Positions 43,762 through 53,039 are shown, counted from the stretch's first letter. The stretch is DNA of 64,000 nucleotides from Ferroplasma sp. (GCF_031200575.1 NZ_CP133597.1:1240001-1304000), one strand, 5' to 3'. Made by a program: numbers and translations. The notes: a model not told the origin generated them from the letters alone.

Positions 43762-44976
43762 TCAGAATAGTTCTGGATTTTCTTTCTCAATTCTTTCCAT
43801 TGCCATATTGAATCCATCCATTATACGAATTACCGTAAATGATGAAATCAGCATTATCACTCCAACAATTGTAATTATATATGGAAAGTAAAGGAAACCG
43901 GAAGCGTACCCGAATACAAAGGCCATGACAGGTGATGAGCTCACGGAAAACATTGCCGTGAGGGAGTTGAATTTTCCTGTAATGCTGCTTGGTATTGAAT
44001 TTATTACCATGGTTTCTATATAGATATTTACAAAGGCAAGTATAACCCCGGAGAAAAATGTTAGCACACCGTCCATGATGGGTATTCTATTGAATGATAT
44101 AAGAACAAATATAATGCCGGTAAGGAAGATATAAAGTGCCATCAACCCCTTGCTATTCTGATGCCGCCTAAATATGGAATGCATTGACATTATACCCCCG
44201 GCAAGCATGCCTGCAGGGAACCCGGCAATAAAGAATGTATAATAAATGGAGCTGGCGTGCATAACAATATAGACAAGGCCGGATGCAAAAACATCAATAG
44301 CCACAAACATTCCGTTCAGTATCAGGGTAAGTAGGAGGAATGGTATGATGCTTTTCATTATTTTGAATGTGCTCCTGAAGCCATTTCTTACATTGCTGCG
44401 GTTTGAGACCTTCACAGTGTTGGGTATAAAAATCATTGCCATTGCAAGTATTGAAATCCCTATGAGGAGTTCATAAACATAATTATACTTCATGAAGATA
44501 AATGCACCTCCGACAAGAATCCCTGCTAGGGTAAAAATCCCGGAGGATAGCTGATCTGCTGACTGTGCACCGGCCATATGGTCAGCAGGTATGATTTCCT
44601 TGGTAAGTGCCCTGAAATCATCTGATACCACCCACATAAACATGGATGATAGAAAATCCACGGCATATATAATAAATAATCCATGCCCGGCAATAAGGAA
44701 CGAGTATGTTATTACCATCATAAGATTTATTATAATATATATAAGATGACGGTCATACCTATCGATAATGGATCCCTCAGGTATGGCAATTATAAGGTAT
44801 CCAAGAAAGGAAAATCCTGGAATCAGGCTTACCAGCAGGACTGAATGGTAGTTTGCAATGATTTCCCACATGAAATAAATATAGTAAGCTGTATTGCTGA
44901 ATCTGGCTATATTCCTCGAAACGAGATACCTCACAAAGGCGCTTTTATTATGATGATAAAGTTCTGAGGTTAACAT
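43762..44976 (-). CDS. Major facilitator superfamily transporter
   Basis: A 404-aa protein with twelve predicted helices. Seen: LVSLIPGFSFLGYLIIAIPEGSIIDRYDRHLIYI (motif-A-like DRYDRH), and KEIIPADHMAGAQSADQLSSG. Its layout is like drug or multi-solute exporters of the MFS (enterobactin-exporter-like EntS group), with a fairly short middle loop. It is divergent from a small HTH regulator across 50 bases, which is the usual order of a locally regulated efflux gene. The substrate cannot be predicted. Confidence 0.87.
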   Translation of the reverse strand: MLTSELYHHNKSAFVRYLVSRNIARFSNTAYYIYFMWEIIANYHSVLLVSLIPGFSFLGYLIIAIPEGSIIDRYDRHLIYIIINLMMVITYSFLIAGHGLFIIYAVDFLSSMFMWVVSDDFRALTKEIIPADHMAGAQSADQLSSGIFTLAGILVGGAFIFMKYNYVYELLIGISILAMAMIFIPNTVKVSNRSNVRNGFRSTFKIMKSIIPFLLLTLILNGMFVAIDVFASGLVYIVMHASSIYYTFFIAGFPAGMLAGGIMSMHSIFRRHQNSKGLMALYIFLTGIIFVLISFNRIPIMDGVLTFFSGVILAFVNIYIETMVINSIPSSITGKFNSLTAMFSVSSSPVMAFVFGYASGFLYFPYIITIVGVIMLISSFTVIRIMDGFNMAMERIEKENPELF

Positions 44977-45026
44977 ATAAATTTAACTTATACGTATATT
45001 TATATCTTATATATAAATTTGTGTTT
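44977..45026. promoter_or_regulatory. Short divergent promoter with inverted repeat
   Basis: The 50 bases between the MFS transporter and its regulator contain AAATTTA near 44983 and TAAATTT near 45014 as inverted arms and two TATA-like boxes (ATATTTATAT near 44996-45005, TTATATATAAA near 45008-45018). This is a good place for a self-binding repressor. Confidence 0.45.
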
Positions 45027-45602
45027 ATGGAAGAGAGGTACAGAGAGGTACTGAATGTGTACAGGAATCCTACAAAAACAAAAATCATCACCCTGCTTAT
45101 AAACAATAAAAAAATGACGGTTACCGGCATGGCAAAGTATATTAAAACTACCAGGTCGAACCTGTATCAGATCATGTCAGAGCTTGTTTCTATTGGCATG
45201 GTCAACGATCCAGAAATCCGGCCAAAGAAAAACTATGTTGAAAAATATTACAGCCTCAATGAGGATTATTTTGCATTCCATGATGAGAAGATAGATGACG
45301 AAATAATGGGGCTTCCAGACGATCAGTATAGGGATACCCTGGCATCTTTCCTCATGGCACAGTCATTGAATCTCGGAATTATGGCATCTGCTGTGGAGAA
45401 CATGCCTTTAAAGGATATCAGGGAAATAAGAGAGGACCGGAATCTGAATATAATGTCATTCGGTACAGTATCCAGGCAGGGAGCTTCATCAATATCAGGT
45501 GCATTAAATGAAGAACTAAAGAAAACCATTGATGATAGTGGTGATGATAGAGTATTTCTCTTTCTCATGCTTCCAACAAGGTTGATTGCAGGAAAAAAAT
45601 AG
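45027..45602 (+). CDS. Winged-helix transcriptional regulator (ArsR-like)
   Basis: A 191-aa regulator. The N-terminal wHTH reads NPTKTKIITLLINNKKMTVTGMAKYIKTTRSNLYQIMSELVSIGMV, then a wing; the C-terminal half is helical with an aliphatic domain (TLASFLMAQSLNLGIMASAVENMP) that probably dimerises or binds a ligand. ATG 45027 was chosen; the in-frame GTG 45021 is also possible. Upstream 50 bases is the shared promoter with an MFS exporter gene, implying that it controls that exporter, perhaps as a repressor released by the exported compound. Confidence 0.85.
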   Translation: MEERYREVLNVYRNPTKTKIITLLINNKKMTVTGMAKYIKTTRSNLYQIMSELVSIGMVNDPEIRPKKNYVEKYYSLNEDYFAFHDEKIDDEIMGLPDDQYRDTLASFLMAQSLNLGIMASAVENMPLKDIREIREDRNLNIMSFGTVSRQGASSISGALNEELKKTIDDSGDDRVFLFLMLPTRLIAGKK

Positions 45603-45667
45603 AACCCATAAGGAGCAGAATGGCATTTAAACCGATAAATTGAATTATTAAGGATTTATTCAATGTT

Positions 45668-46438
45668 ATGGATGATACAGACAACAGGATACTGTTCAAT
45701 ATGCTTAGAAATCCAAGGGGCAGGCTTTCTGATCTCTCGGAGGGGACACAACTAAGCGAGCAGGATGTGCATTACAGATTGAAAAGGATCAGAGAAAATA
45801 GCATACTTGAAAGATACATGCTTCATGTTAATCCAAAAATTTATGGCAATCAGGCGTTTTACATGGCATTTGCCACGGATACCGAATACCCCGGCCAGGT
45901 GGACGCTGTTATTCGATGTTTTGAAAAACTTACAGTTTTCGGAATTTCCGGAACGGAGAATGAACTCACCAAAAAGATCGGGGAAATGAAATCATACCTT
46001 GGAAATCCCGTCATGGAATACTCCCCCAAACAGGATTCCGTACCACTACAGCTTTCAGCTCTGGATAGCTTCATTCTGAAGGTTCTTTCCAGGGACCCAA
46101 TGACACCTGCAGCCACCATAGCAAGAGAGGCTGAAAAAAGGGTAAAGCAGATAGAATCGCGCCTTGATTACATGGAAAGGCATAATGTATATTCCATAAT
46201 ACCAAAAATAAACCTCTCAAAGGTTAACCTCGTACTTGTTGCATTTTTCAGCAACAACGTGGAAGAAATAACAGATTCTATAGACCAGGATCTGGTATTG
46301 ATACAGGACTCTATCTCGGGCCTGGTGCTTATATTCGAGCAGAATCTCATGAATGCCAAATCCATTGTAAATAAAATCAAGAGAGTTGACAGTGGTCTTG
46401 ATGTCATGCTTGTATACGATTACAATTTCTTCAAATAA
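45668..46438 (+). CDS. Tandem-HTH AsnC/Lrp-like regulator
   Basis: A 256-aa protein with two HTH regions: DTDNRILFNMLRNPRGRLSDL then LSEQDVHYRLKRIREN (about residues 3-48), and LSALDSFILKVLSRDPMTPAATIAREAEKRVKQIESRLDYMERHN (about 128-175). Each is followed by an alpha/beta segment like a reduced ligand domain (IYGNQAFYMAFATD; INLSKVNLVLVAFF). It looks like an internal duplication of a HTH-plus-ligand-domain unit. It has normal length and codon use. The ATG 45668 was chosen. Target genes are unknown; it lies between regulators and the TPR gene. Confidence 0.75.
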   Translation: MDDTDNRILFNMLRNPRGRLSDLSEGTQLSEQDVHYRLKRIRENSILERYMLHVNPKIYGNQAFYMAFATDTEYPGQVDAVIRCFEKLTVFGISGTENELTKKIGEMKSYLGNPVMEYSPKQDSVPLQLSALDSFILKVLSRDPMTPAATIAREAEKRVKQIESRLDYMERHNVYSIIPKINLSKVNLVLVAFFSNNVEEITDSIDQDLVLIQDSISGLVLIFEQNLMNAKSIVNKIKRVDSGLDVMLVYDYNFFK

Positions 46439-46608
46439 CAGGAACTTGATACATATTTCCCATGCACTAATCTATATTTTGACTTTACAGGGTTATCCCT
46501 GGTTTTTCAGAGAACCGATCTTCCCTGTATTGCCTTTGCATAAAACAACTTCATGGAGCAACATATTCTATAACAAAACTAATATATAAGTAGATAATTA
46601 ATTTAGGA

Positions 46609-48143
46609 ATGCCTAATAAATCAGATGTCGGGCCTCCCTGCAAAAACCATGGAAATTCTGGCAGGCGCAGGAATATATGCAGGATAGAATCCTCTGCTGA
46701 AAACATGGAAGTAGCGCAGTATTACTCAGAACATGCACAGGACATAGATATTAAAACTTCAATAGAAAAAGGCAATTATATGGATGCCCTAGAAGGATTG
46801 AAACTTCTGGAGACCGGGTCTAAGGAGCCTGCATTCATTTATACCCTGGAGAGCCAGTGCCTTATCTCACTGGGTAGATACGCTGAGGCCAGAGAAAGGG
46901 CATCCATGGCACTTGATATAATTCCAGATTATATTCCAGCCATAAGCAGTTTTGCTATAGCAAGCGTGAATCTCGCGGAATTTGATGATGCATTCAATGC
47001 ATATATGACAGCCCTGGGCATTACGCCGCAAGGCCCGGAATCTCATGCTTTCCTTGCTGAACTGCATTTAAAAATGCAGAATCCAGAGAATGCCATAAAG
47101 GAGGCTAAACTTGCATTAAGAGATCAAAAGAACAACATAAGGGCGAATAATGTTATTGTGTCCATAGAAAAATCAAGTGGTGATTATTATTCCTATCTTG
47201 ATTCTACAATAGCAGCATACAGGAATACAGGACTGGATGAATATATCATTGCACTTATAGATTTTCTCCTTCATGTAAGTAGAAATACGGATGCACTTAG
47301 AATTGCAAAGGCATTCGCCAGGCGTGACCCATCCAGCACCCTGATAGGAGATAAACTTGCACATATATATATATGATTAATGGCAAACTTTCCAGTGCGG
47401 AAGGTATTTATAAAACCATGAAGGAAATAAACAATAATTACGAATCGGCCATGCTTTACCTGAGCTTCCTGGCGGAAACTGAACAGTATGGAGACCTGAA
47501 CAGGGACATTGATCTATATATAAATAAATATGGTGATATGGAAGGCCTGCTCTACCTTAAATATTATGGTCTCTCAGTAACAGGAAACCATAGAAATGCA
47601 ATAGAAATTATTAAGTCTCTTTACACCAGGAATCCTAACAGCCCTGTTTATGCCACTGCATATGCCATGGAGCTGGCTATTAACGGAGATTATGCAAATG
47701 CAATAGGTCTTATGGAAAATATAAAATCGGCTTTCCTGGCGAATGATGTTTACTTTTCCATGTTTACCATATATCTCATGGCTGGCAGGAATGATGATGC
47801 CCTGGAAAGTGCCAGAAATGCAATGGCCTCGGATTCAGAGGACAGTTTCCTTATATCATTTCCTGGAGATGTTATCCAGGGATTCATTTCAAGGGGCCTC
47901 AGGGATTATGCTGAAAAATTTGTAGAATGGCTTCTTCAAAACTCTGAGGGAGAAATGCTGGATATAGCAACTATATACAGCGCAGGTCTGCATGCTATTG
48001 CAGATAACTATGCCATGGCCTACAGAATTCTGGATGGAATAGAATACCGGAAAAGAATTGGCCTTGTGGCAGTGGTAAAAGACCTCCAGCAGGGCAGAAT
48101 CAAAGAGTTTCTGGAATCATACCTGAAAGGCCATAGCCGATAA
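46609..48143 (+). CDS. TPR-repeat protein, split into two frames at an (AT)6 tract
   Basis: Two abutting frames, 46609-47376 (255 aa) and 47373-48143 (256 aa), share an ATGA overlap. Both are built of tetratricopeptide-like repeats (for example PAFIYTLESQCLISLGRYAEARERASMAL in the first; YFSMFTIYLMAGRNDDALESARNAM in the second). The join lies in (AT)6 (47363-47374). With (AT)5 the text would read straight through as LAHIYMINGKLSSAEGIYKTM, a proper TPR repeat that starts before the join and ends after it. So this may be one 511-aa protein switched off by the tract length, or two coupled halves. TPR proteins are scaffolds for complexes; the partner is unknown. The N-terminus has a Cys/Arg-rich stretch (PPCKNHGNSGRRRNICR). 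TATA-like AATATATAAG lies 21-30 bases upstream. Confidence 0.8.
47363..47374 (+). repeat. (AT)6 microsatellite at the TPR frame junction
   Basis: Six AT units followed by G. The downstream ATG uses the last AT. Loss of one AT unit joins the two TPR frames into one. Dinucleotide tracts are prone to slippage, so the length may vary between cells. Confidence 0.7.
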
Positions 48144-48221
48144 TTTATCCGGAATTTTTTACGACAATAAACGTATCCAGTTTACACAAATTATTTATAC
48201 CATGCTTATGATTAACATATA

Positions 48222-48386
48222 ATGCCTGAAATATATGTAAAAGATGAAATATATAGAAATATATCTGAAAGCCATGGAGATGTGTCAAAATTTGTGAACA
48301 TGATGCTGGCACAGTATGTAAATACATACAGCGATTCAAGCAATGACGGGATAGAGCATTACAGAACACACGGAAACGGAGATTAA
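48222..48386 (+). CDS. VapB-like small antitoxin-type protein, orphan
   Basis: A 54-aa gene. The product starts MPEIYVKDEIYRNISES and continues HGDVSKFVNMMLAQYVNTY, ending in a polar tail. The layout (short beta strand, 'VKDEIY', helix, 'VSKFVNMMLAQYV' helix) matches archaeal VapB/CopG-like antitoxins and related DNA-binding proteins. A TATA-like TTATTTATACC (48190-48200) is about 25 bases upstream. No VapC-type PIN toxin adjoins, so it may be a solitary regulator or a remnant pair. Confidence 0.6.
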   Translation: MPEIYVKDEIYRNISESHGDVSKFVNMMLAQYVNTYSDSSNDGIEHYRTHGNGD

Positions 48387-48431
48387 GCGTAACAGCTTCA
48401 CTTAAAGTTTTTTATCAAAATTAATGGATTT

Positions 48432-48887
48432 TTAGAATTTAATATTTGAATAGTTATCCCTGGAAAAATTTTGAAGCACTATGTGTGAATCGGTCCTTTC
48501 TATGCCCTCTATTGTTGATAGCCGGTCCATGAGCTTCTGGTACTCGTCCGCATTCCTGTTTACTGTATAGATGATAAAGTCTATGTCCCCGAGAAGGAAA
48601 TCTACACTTATAACTCCTGGAAGGCCAGCAAGTGTTTTTCCAAGGTCTTTATAGTATTCTTTCCCATATTTTGCCCTGACAAATGTAACGGTATAAAATT
48701 GAAATCCAAGTTTTTTATAATTTATCAATGATATACTATTGCCTATAATACCCTCCTTTTTCATGGCATCTATTCTTCTTGCCACTGCAGAGGGGCTATT
48801 CAGCCCGGCAGCTATACCTATCTTTCTAAGGCTAATCTCGGAATTCCTTTCAAGAATTTCAAGAATTTTCATATCTATACTGTCCAT
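48432..48887 (-). CDS. Lrp/AsnC-family transcriptional regulator
   Basis: A 151-aa Lrp. HTH: MDSIDMKILEILERNSEISLRKIGIAAGLNSPSAVARRIDAMKKEGII. RAM ligand-binding domain follows: YTVTFVRAKYGKEYYKDLGKTLAGLPGVISVDFLLGDIDFIIYTVNRNADEYQKLMDRLSTIEGI. Such regulators sense amino acids as octamers. It is divergent from the aminotransferase-permease operon with 156 bases between, which points to local regulation by an amino acid. Confidence 0.94.
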   Translation of the reverse strand: MDSIDMKILEILERNSEISLRKIGIAAGLNSPSAVARRIDAMKKEGIIGNSISLINYKKLGFQFYTVTFVRAKYGKEYYKDLGKTLAGLPGVISVDFLLGDIDFIIYTVNRNADEYQKLMDRLSTIEGIERTDSHIVLQNFSRDNYSNIKF

Positions 48888-49043
48888 GAGATTACATGGT
48901 TTTCATATTAATAAATCCTATCAAATCAATTAAAATTCGAAAAATTTTGTATTTTATCACATTAAATTAGAAATTATTATCTAAAATATTTATTTTGCAA
49001 AAATTTTAAGAACGTTTATATTCAAATAGACTTTTTATATTTT
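48888..49043. promoter_or_regulatory. Shared promoter region, candidate Lrp binding area
   Basis: The 156-base AT-rich region between the divergent Lrp gene and the aminotransferase gene includes the perfect palindrome TTTTGCAAAA (48993-49002) and many A and T runs, which suit Lrp wrapping. TATA-like GTTTATATTC (49014-49023) is about 20-30 bases before the aminotransferase ATG. Confidence 0.45.
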
Positions 49044-50345
49044 ATGTTGAATATAGATGTTGCCAAAGTACCATATATAAGAACAGCAGTGCCAGGCCCG
49101 AAAAGCATTGAGCTCCTAACAGAGCAGGGAAAGTATGAAACAGCCTCCGTTACATACCCGAAAAGTTTTCCTATTGGCATCAAGTCCATGAAAGATTCTG
49201 TCATTGAGGATGTTGACGGCAACTTATTTATAGACTGGCTCACAGGAATATCAGTTCTCAACCTTGGATACTCGGAATTTATAAGAGATGCTGTCAGGGC
49301 TGAAATGGAAAGCACCTGGCATGCGCTGGAGATACCCACTGAGGCAAGGATTGAATTCCTGAAGGCCCTGAGATCCTCGTTTCCATCTAACATGCAGGAT
49401 TACAAAACAATTTTCGGGATCAGCGGGGCAGATGCCTGTGAAACTGCAGTAAATTTAGCCCATGCAGTATCCGGCAGGGATTCCTATACCATTGTTTTTG
49501 AGGGTGCATACCATGGAGTCTCCGGTGGCATAATAGCTGCAACATATGAAAGCAAGTACAAGGCAGGTAACAACAGTCCAGGATTTAAGGTAATAAGATC
49601 TCCATATCCCGGCATCCTGTGGGAAAATTACTCCGTTGGCGATGTCATAGATTACATACAGACTGCCATAAGGGAAAACAGTGCTGATTCTCTTCTGGTA
49701 GAGCCGGTACTGGGAGAGGGCGGATACGTTGTTCCCCCTGAAGGATTCCTGAAGGCACTGAGAAAGCTCTGCGATGAGAATAACATAATAATGATAGTGG
49801 ATGAGGTCCAGGCAGGGATGGGCAGGACCGGAAAGATGTGGGCATTCGAGTACGATGGGATAAAGCCTGATATAGTCTGTGCCGGGAAATCCGTAGGTGG
49901 TGGCATACCAATGTCGCTGGTTTATTACAGGGGTGACTTTGATGAAAAATTGCCTACACCTTTCCATCTTGGCACTTACCGTGCAAATCCACTGGCACTT
50001 GCAGCAGGCAGGGAGGTACTAAAAAGAACTCCTGCAGTTCTTGATAGTGTAAAAGAGAGAGGGAAATATCTGCTGAAGGCTTTCTCAGAGATTGACAGTG
50101 ATGTTATAGCACAGGTTCGTGGAAAGGGATTCATGATAGGAATTGAACTGGGTAAAAACGGAGGGCCCGTGGATTCAAATACCATGGCAAGGTATAAGAA
50201 GCTGCTTATAGAAAATGGAATTGTAATGCATACCTGTGGGCATTATGGAAATACATTCAGGTTCATGGGTGCACTGAATATCGATCAGAAATTGCTTGAT
50301 ACAGGAGTAGAAATATTTGAGAAGGTGGTGAGGACTAAATGGTAG
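49044..50345 (+). CDS. Class III aminotransferase (4-aminobutyrate-type)
   Basis: A 433-aa PLP aminotransferase of the ornithine/GABA subgroup. Seen: DVDGNLFIDWLTGISVLNLGY, FGISGADACETAVNLA, EGAYHGVSGGI, LLVEPVLGEGGYVVPP, MIVDEVQAGMGRTGKMWAFEY (PLP-binding Asp), and VCAGKSVGGGIPMS with the Schiff-base lysine, then HLGTYRANPLA. It removes an amino group from omega-amino acids to 2-oxoglutarate or pyruvate. The next gene, an amino-acid permease, overlaps by seven bases, and an Lrp regulator is divergent. The pair should import and degrade one amine-bearing amino acid. Confidence 0.95.
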   Translation: MLNIDVAKVPYIRTAVPGPKSIELLTEQGKYETASVTYPKSFPIGIKSMKDSVIEDVDGNLFIDWLTGISVLNLGYSEFIRDAVRAEMESTWHALEIPTEARIEFLKALRSSFPSNMQDYKTIFGISGADACETAVNLAHAVSGRDSYTIVFEGAYHGVSGGIIAATYESKYKAGNNSPGFKVIRSPYPGILWENYSVGDVIDYIQTAIRENSADSLLVEPVLGEGGYVVPPEGFLKALRKLCDENNIIMIVDEVQAGMGRTGKMWAFEYDGIKPDIVCAGKSVGGGIPMSLVYYRGDFDEKLPTPFHLGTYRANPLALAAGREVLKRTPAVLDSVKERGKYLLKAFSEIDSDVIAQVRGKGFMIGIELGKNGGPVDSNTMARYKKLLIENGIVMHTCGHYGNTFRFMGALNIDQKLLDTGVEIFEKVVRTKW

Positions 50346-51775
50346 ATAAACTGAAGAAAAATTCTGGCGGGCTTTGGTCTGGAACATTTCAGGCGATTTC
50401 CTACGTGGCACCTGCGGCTACAGCGGCCTCATTCCTAGTTGAGGAAACCGCATATGTAGGTGCTTCAACAACATTTGTTTTTCTTCTTGCTTTAATAGGT
50501 GTTACCTCTGCAATGTATATGAATTATGTTTTCTCTGGAAGGATATCCCATGCCGGGGGGTATTATGCCTATGTACGGGCAGGCCTAGGCCCTAAATTCG
50601 GAATTTTCTCCGGGTGGCTGTATTTCATAAACATTCTGGGAGCACTTGCAGGATTTGCCGTGCTTTTCTTTGCAGGAGTTTTATGGCCACTGATCCCACA
50701 ACTATCATCCAATCCCTATGGATGGATACCCATAGCGTTTATACCTCTGGTTCTTATTTTAGTACTCCTTTACCGTGGATTGAGACCATCACTGAAGTAT
50801 ACCATCATCGGAGGAATAATAGAGGTGAGTACACTTATTATAATTTCCATTGCAATAATAATTAGGCTAGGTCCACATAATACATTTATTCCTTTCACAC
50901 CTCATGGTAATTCTTTCGGCAACCTTGGACTGGCCACTGTATATTCAATATTGGGATTTGTGGGTATTGGTTCAGTGATAACGTTATCAGAGGAACTTCA
51001 CCATCCAAAGAAAATTGTGAAAAAATCAATAGTTATTGGAATGCTCATAACCGCAGTGGTGTACATTCTTGTATCGTATGCAATGGTTGTAGGTTATGGT
51101 ATAAACAAAATGGCATCTTTCTCAACTGCAACAGACCCGGGATTCACTGTTGTGGATAACTATTTTGGGCCGGTTGTTATGATTGTGTTTATTATAATAA
51201 CCCTAAACAGTTTCCTGTCGAACGGCATAGCAGAGGGGAATGCCTTCAGCCGGGAAGGATTTGCCATGGCCAGGGACGGAATAGTCTTTCCAAAGTCTCT
51301 GGCAACCGTTCATAAAAAATTTGGTTCTCCGAACAAAATAATCATTATAGAATGGTTTATTGTAGTTGCATTAACCCTCGTCGGTGGACTTGTTTTTGGC
51401 CCATTTGAAGGAGCTGCTATTATAACAGCAGTAAATGGTGTTTCTCTTTATATAGTGCATATACTTGCAAATTTCTCCCTTCCTATATATGGGAAAAAGA
51501 CCCTGAAGTTAAAGTTAAAGGGCCTTTTACCCCTGGCTTTAGGGCCTGTTCTAGCAACAGTAGTCTACGCGTTTGCTATATATGGAGAATTTGTGCCTAT
51601 ACCCACAACGTATCCCGGATACATCGCACCATATTCTATCATAGCAGCTGTAATTGCTGGTATAGCTATAACCATAGTACTGTTTGTCAAAAAGCACCCG
51701 TCCGACCTCAAATCAATAGGGAAGGAGCAGGAGCATATGTTAGAGCCAGTATCCGAACAGGAAATGGAGGAATAA
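50339..51775 (+). CDS. APC-family amino acid permease
   Basis: A 478-aa permease with twelve helices. The start has WSGTFQAISYVAPAATAASFLVEETAYVG and then GRISHAGGYYAYVRAGLGPKFGIFSGWLYF, which is the APC consensus including the unwound Gly-rich helix. Helix 6 reads LGFVGIGSVITLSEELHHPKK and helix 8 includes FSREGFAMARDGIVFPKSLATVH, both typical. Overlaps the aminotransferase stop by seven bases. Family of proton-coupled amino-acid uptake. The partner aminotransferase suggests the same substrate. Confidence 0.95.
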   Translation: MVDKLKKNSGGLWSGTFQAISYVAPAATAASFLVEETAYVGASTTFVFLLALIGVTSAMYMNYVFSGRISHAGGYYAYVRAGLGPKFGIFSGWLYFINILGALAGFAVLFFAGVLWPLIPQLSSNPYGWIPIAFIPLVLILVLLYRGLRPSLKYTIIGGIIEVSTLIIISIAIIIRLGPHNTFIPFTPHGNSFGNLGLATVYSILGFVGIGSVITLSEELHHPKKIVKKSIVIGMLITAVVYILVSYAMVVGYGINKMASFSTATDPGFTVVDNYFGPVVMIVFIIITLNSFLSNGIAEGNAFSREGFAMARDGIVFPKSLATVHKKFGSPNKIIIIEWFIVVALTLVGGLVFGPFEGAAIITAVNGVSLYIVHILANFSLPIYGKKTLKLKLKGLLPLALGPVLATVVYAFAIYGEFVPIPTTYPGYIAPYSIIAAVIAGIAITIVLFVKKHPSDLKSIGKEQEHMLEPVSEQEMEE

Positions 51776-51832
51776 ATTAAACAATTAATTTTATTTAAAA
51801 AAATTATTATAATATTCCTTTATTTATGATAA

Positions 51833-52072
51833 ATGAAAAAATATTTTAGAATAGCAATCATTGTAGGATCCATCATACTTGCTATAATAATTATATCGCC
51901 CTTTATTTTGAGTCCATTCAAGAAACCACAGGACAGATTTTTTAAAGGAAATTACAAATCATCTGGAAAGGAAAGGGTTGTTTTTTTCAGCTGGGATTCT
52001 GGTTCATTAAATTTGTTGTCGTTTACAGCGGTGCATTTCATAGAAGTTGTTCCAACGTCAATACCCAGATAG
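51833..52072 (+). CDS. Small membrane-anchored protein, possibly truncated
   Basis: A 79-aa protein with an N-terminal anchor (RIAIIVGSIILAIIIISPFIL) and a short exported part (GKERVVFFSWDSGSLNLLSF). The start of the soluble part looks like the beginning of archaeal DUF929-type thioredoxin-like proteins, which continue with a Cys motif, but it stops after 79 residues. It may be a remnant. The gene ends two bases from the convergent dehydrogenase stop. Confidence 0.45.
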   Translation: MKKYFRIAIIVGSIILAIIIISPFILSPFKKPQDRFFKGNYKSSGKERVVFFSWDSGSLNLLSFTAVHFIEVVPTSIPR

Positions 52073-52073
52073 T

Positions 52074-53039
52074 TCATATTCTTACTATTGTTTTCAAATA
52101 TTTCTCGTATTCGCCATCCGCTAAATATCCGGGAAGCTCATCAGCATCAATATGTTTCCTCAAAAACGGTGCCAGTCTGTTTCTGTATCTCTTGATTATC
52201 CTTATGGCCTCCGGGTATGTATTTGCATACCTGAATATTCCATGTATATTAATTCCTCCTATTGATGCCATCAGTGGATTAATCCCATCCTCCTCTCCTA
52301 TTCCTATGAGGAATAGATCTCCTCCCCTTGCTGTCCTATGGATTGAATATTCATGGCCATAACCACTGCACTCAAATACTGAATCGAATTGCCTGCTAAT
52401 TTTATTATTAATGCATGATGAAAAGCCACATTCCCCTGCATATTCAATCCGTTCCGGATTTATATCAACAACTGTCACATTTGCCCCATATGATTCGGCT
52501 GCAAAGGCTGTAAGTATTCCTACCGGGCCAGATCCATTGATTAGGACGCCAGAGTCAGGGCCGAGGTGCGCCATTCTTGCAGCATAAACACCAACAGAAA
52601 GTGGCTCTGCCAGGCTTGCCTCATCTGGTGTCAATCCATCAGCACTGTATACGAATCCCTCGGGATGCACTATATGTTCCACCATGGAACCATCAACCGG
52701 TGGAGTGGCGAAAAACCTCATATCCGGGCACAGATTATATCTCCCTGTCCTGCAGTAGATACACTTCCCACATGGAATCCCGGGTTCTACGGCAACAACG
52801 CTCCCCTTCTTTATAGATGCACCGCCTGATTTCGCAATACCGCCAGTTTCATGACCGAGGATCATAGGCTTCCTTAAAACAAAATCCCCTATTTTTCCAT
52901 GTAAATAATAATGCACATCAGAACCACAGATGCCCACTGACTGAACCCTGATTTTTACATATCCCTCAGGAATGTCACCAGGTTCCTCCATATCTTCTAT
53001 TTTAACATTCCCGGCAGACTCAAGCACAACAGATTTCAT
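52074..53039 (-). CDS. Zinc-dependent MDR dehydrogenase, polyol (sorbitol/xylitol)-type
   Basis: A 321-aa medium-chain dehydrogenase. The catalytic zinc site includes Cys in GICGSDVHYYLHGKIGDFV, His-Glu in LGHETGG and Glu in AVEPGIPCGKC. The structural zinc Cys are seen in CGKCIYCRTGRYNLCPD. Cofactor fold: GVLINGSGPVGILTAFAAESYGANVTVVDINPERIEYA (GxGPxG; Asp in VVDIN favours NAD). The motif GSDVHYYLHGKIGDF is typical of sorbitol and xylitol dehydrogenases. It is slightly short (normally 340-350), with the loss in the last domain. It fits a sugar-oxidation role. Confidence 0.92.
   Translation of the reverse strand: MKSVVLESAGNVKIEDMEEPGDIPEGYVKIRVQSVGICGSDVHYYLHGKIGDFVLRKPMILGHETGGIAKSGGASIKKGSVVAVEPGIPCGKCIYCRTGRYNLCPDMRFFATPPVDGSMVEHIVHPEGFVYSADGLTPDEASLAEPLSVGVYAARMAHLGPDSGVLINGSGPVGILTAFAAESYGANVTVVDINPERIEYAGECGFSSCINNKISRQFDSVFECSGYGHEYSIHRTARGGDLFLIGIGEEDGINPLMASIGGINIHGIFRYANTYPEAIRIIKRYRNRLAPFLRKHIDADELPGYLADGEYEKYLKTIVRI

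Noticed and set aside
46481-46510. CAGGG-TTAT-CCCTG hairpin and a partial likeness to the I-SceI site (AGGGATAAC)
   Set aside because: Only nine bases agree and the context is ordinary intergenic DNA; a short hairpin by chance is likely.
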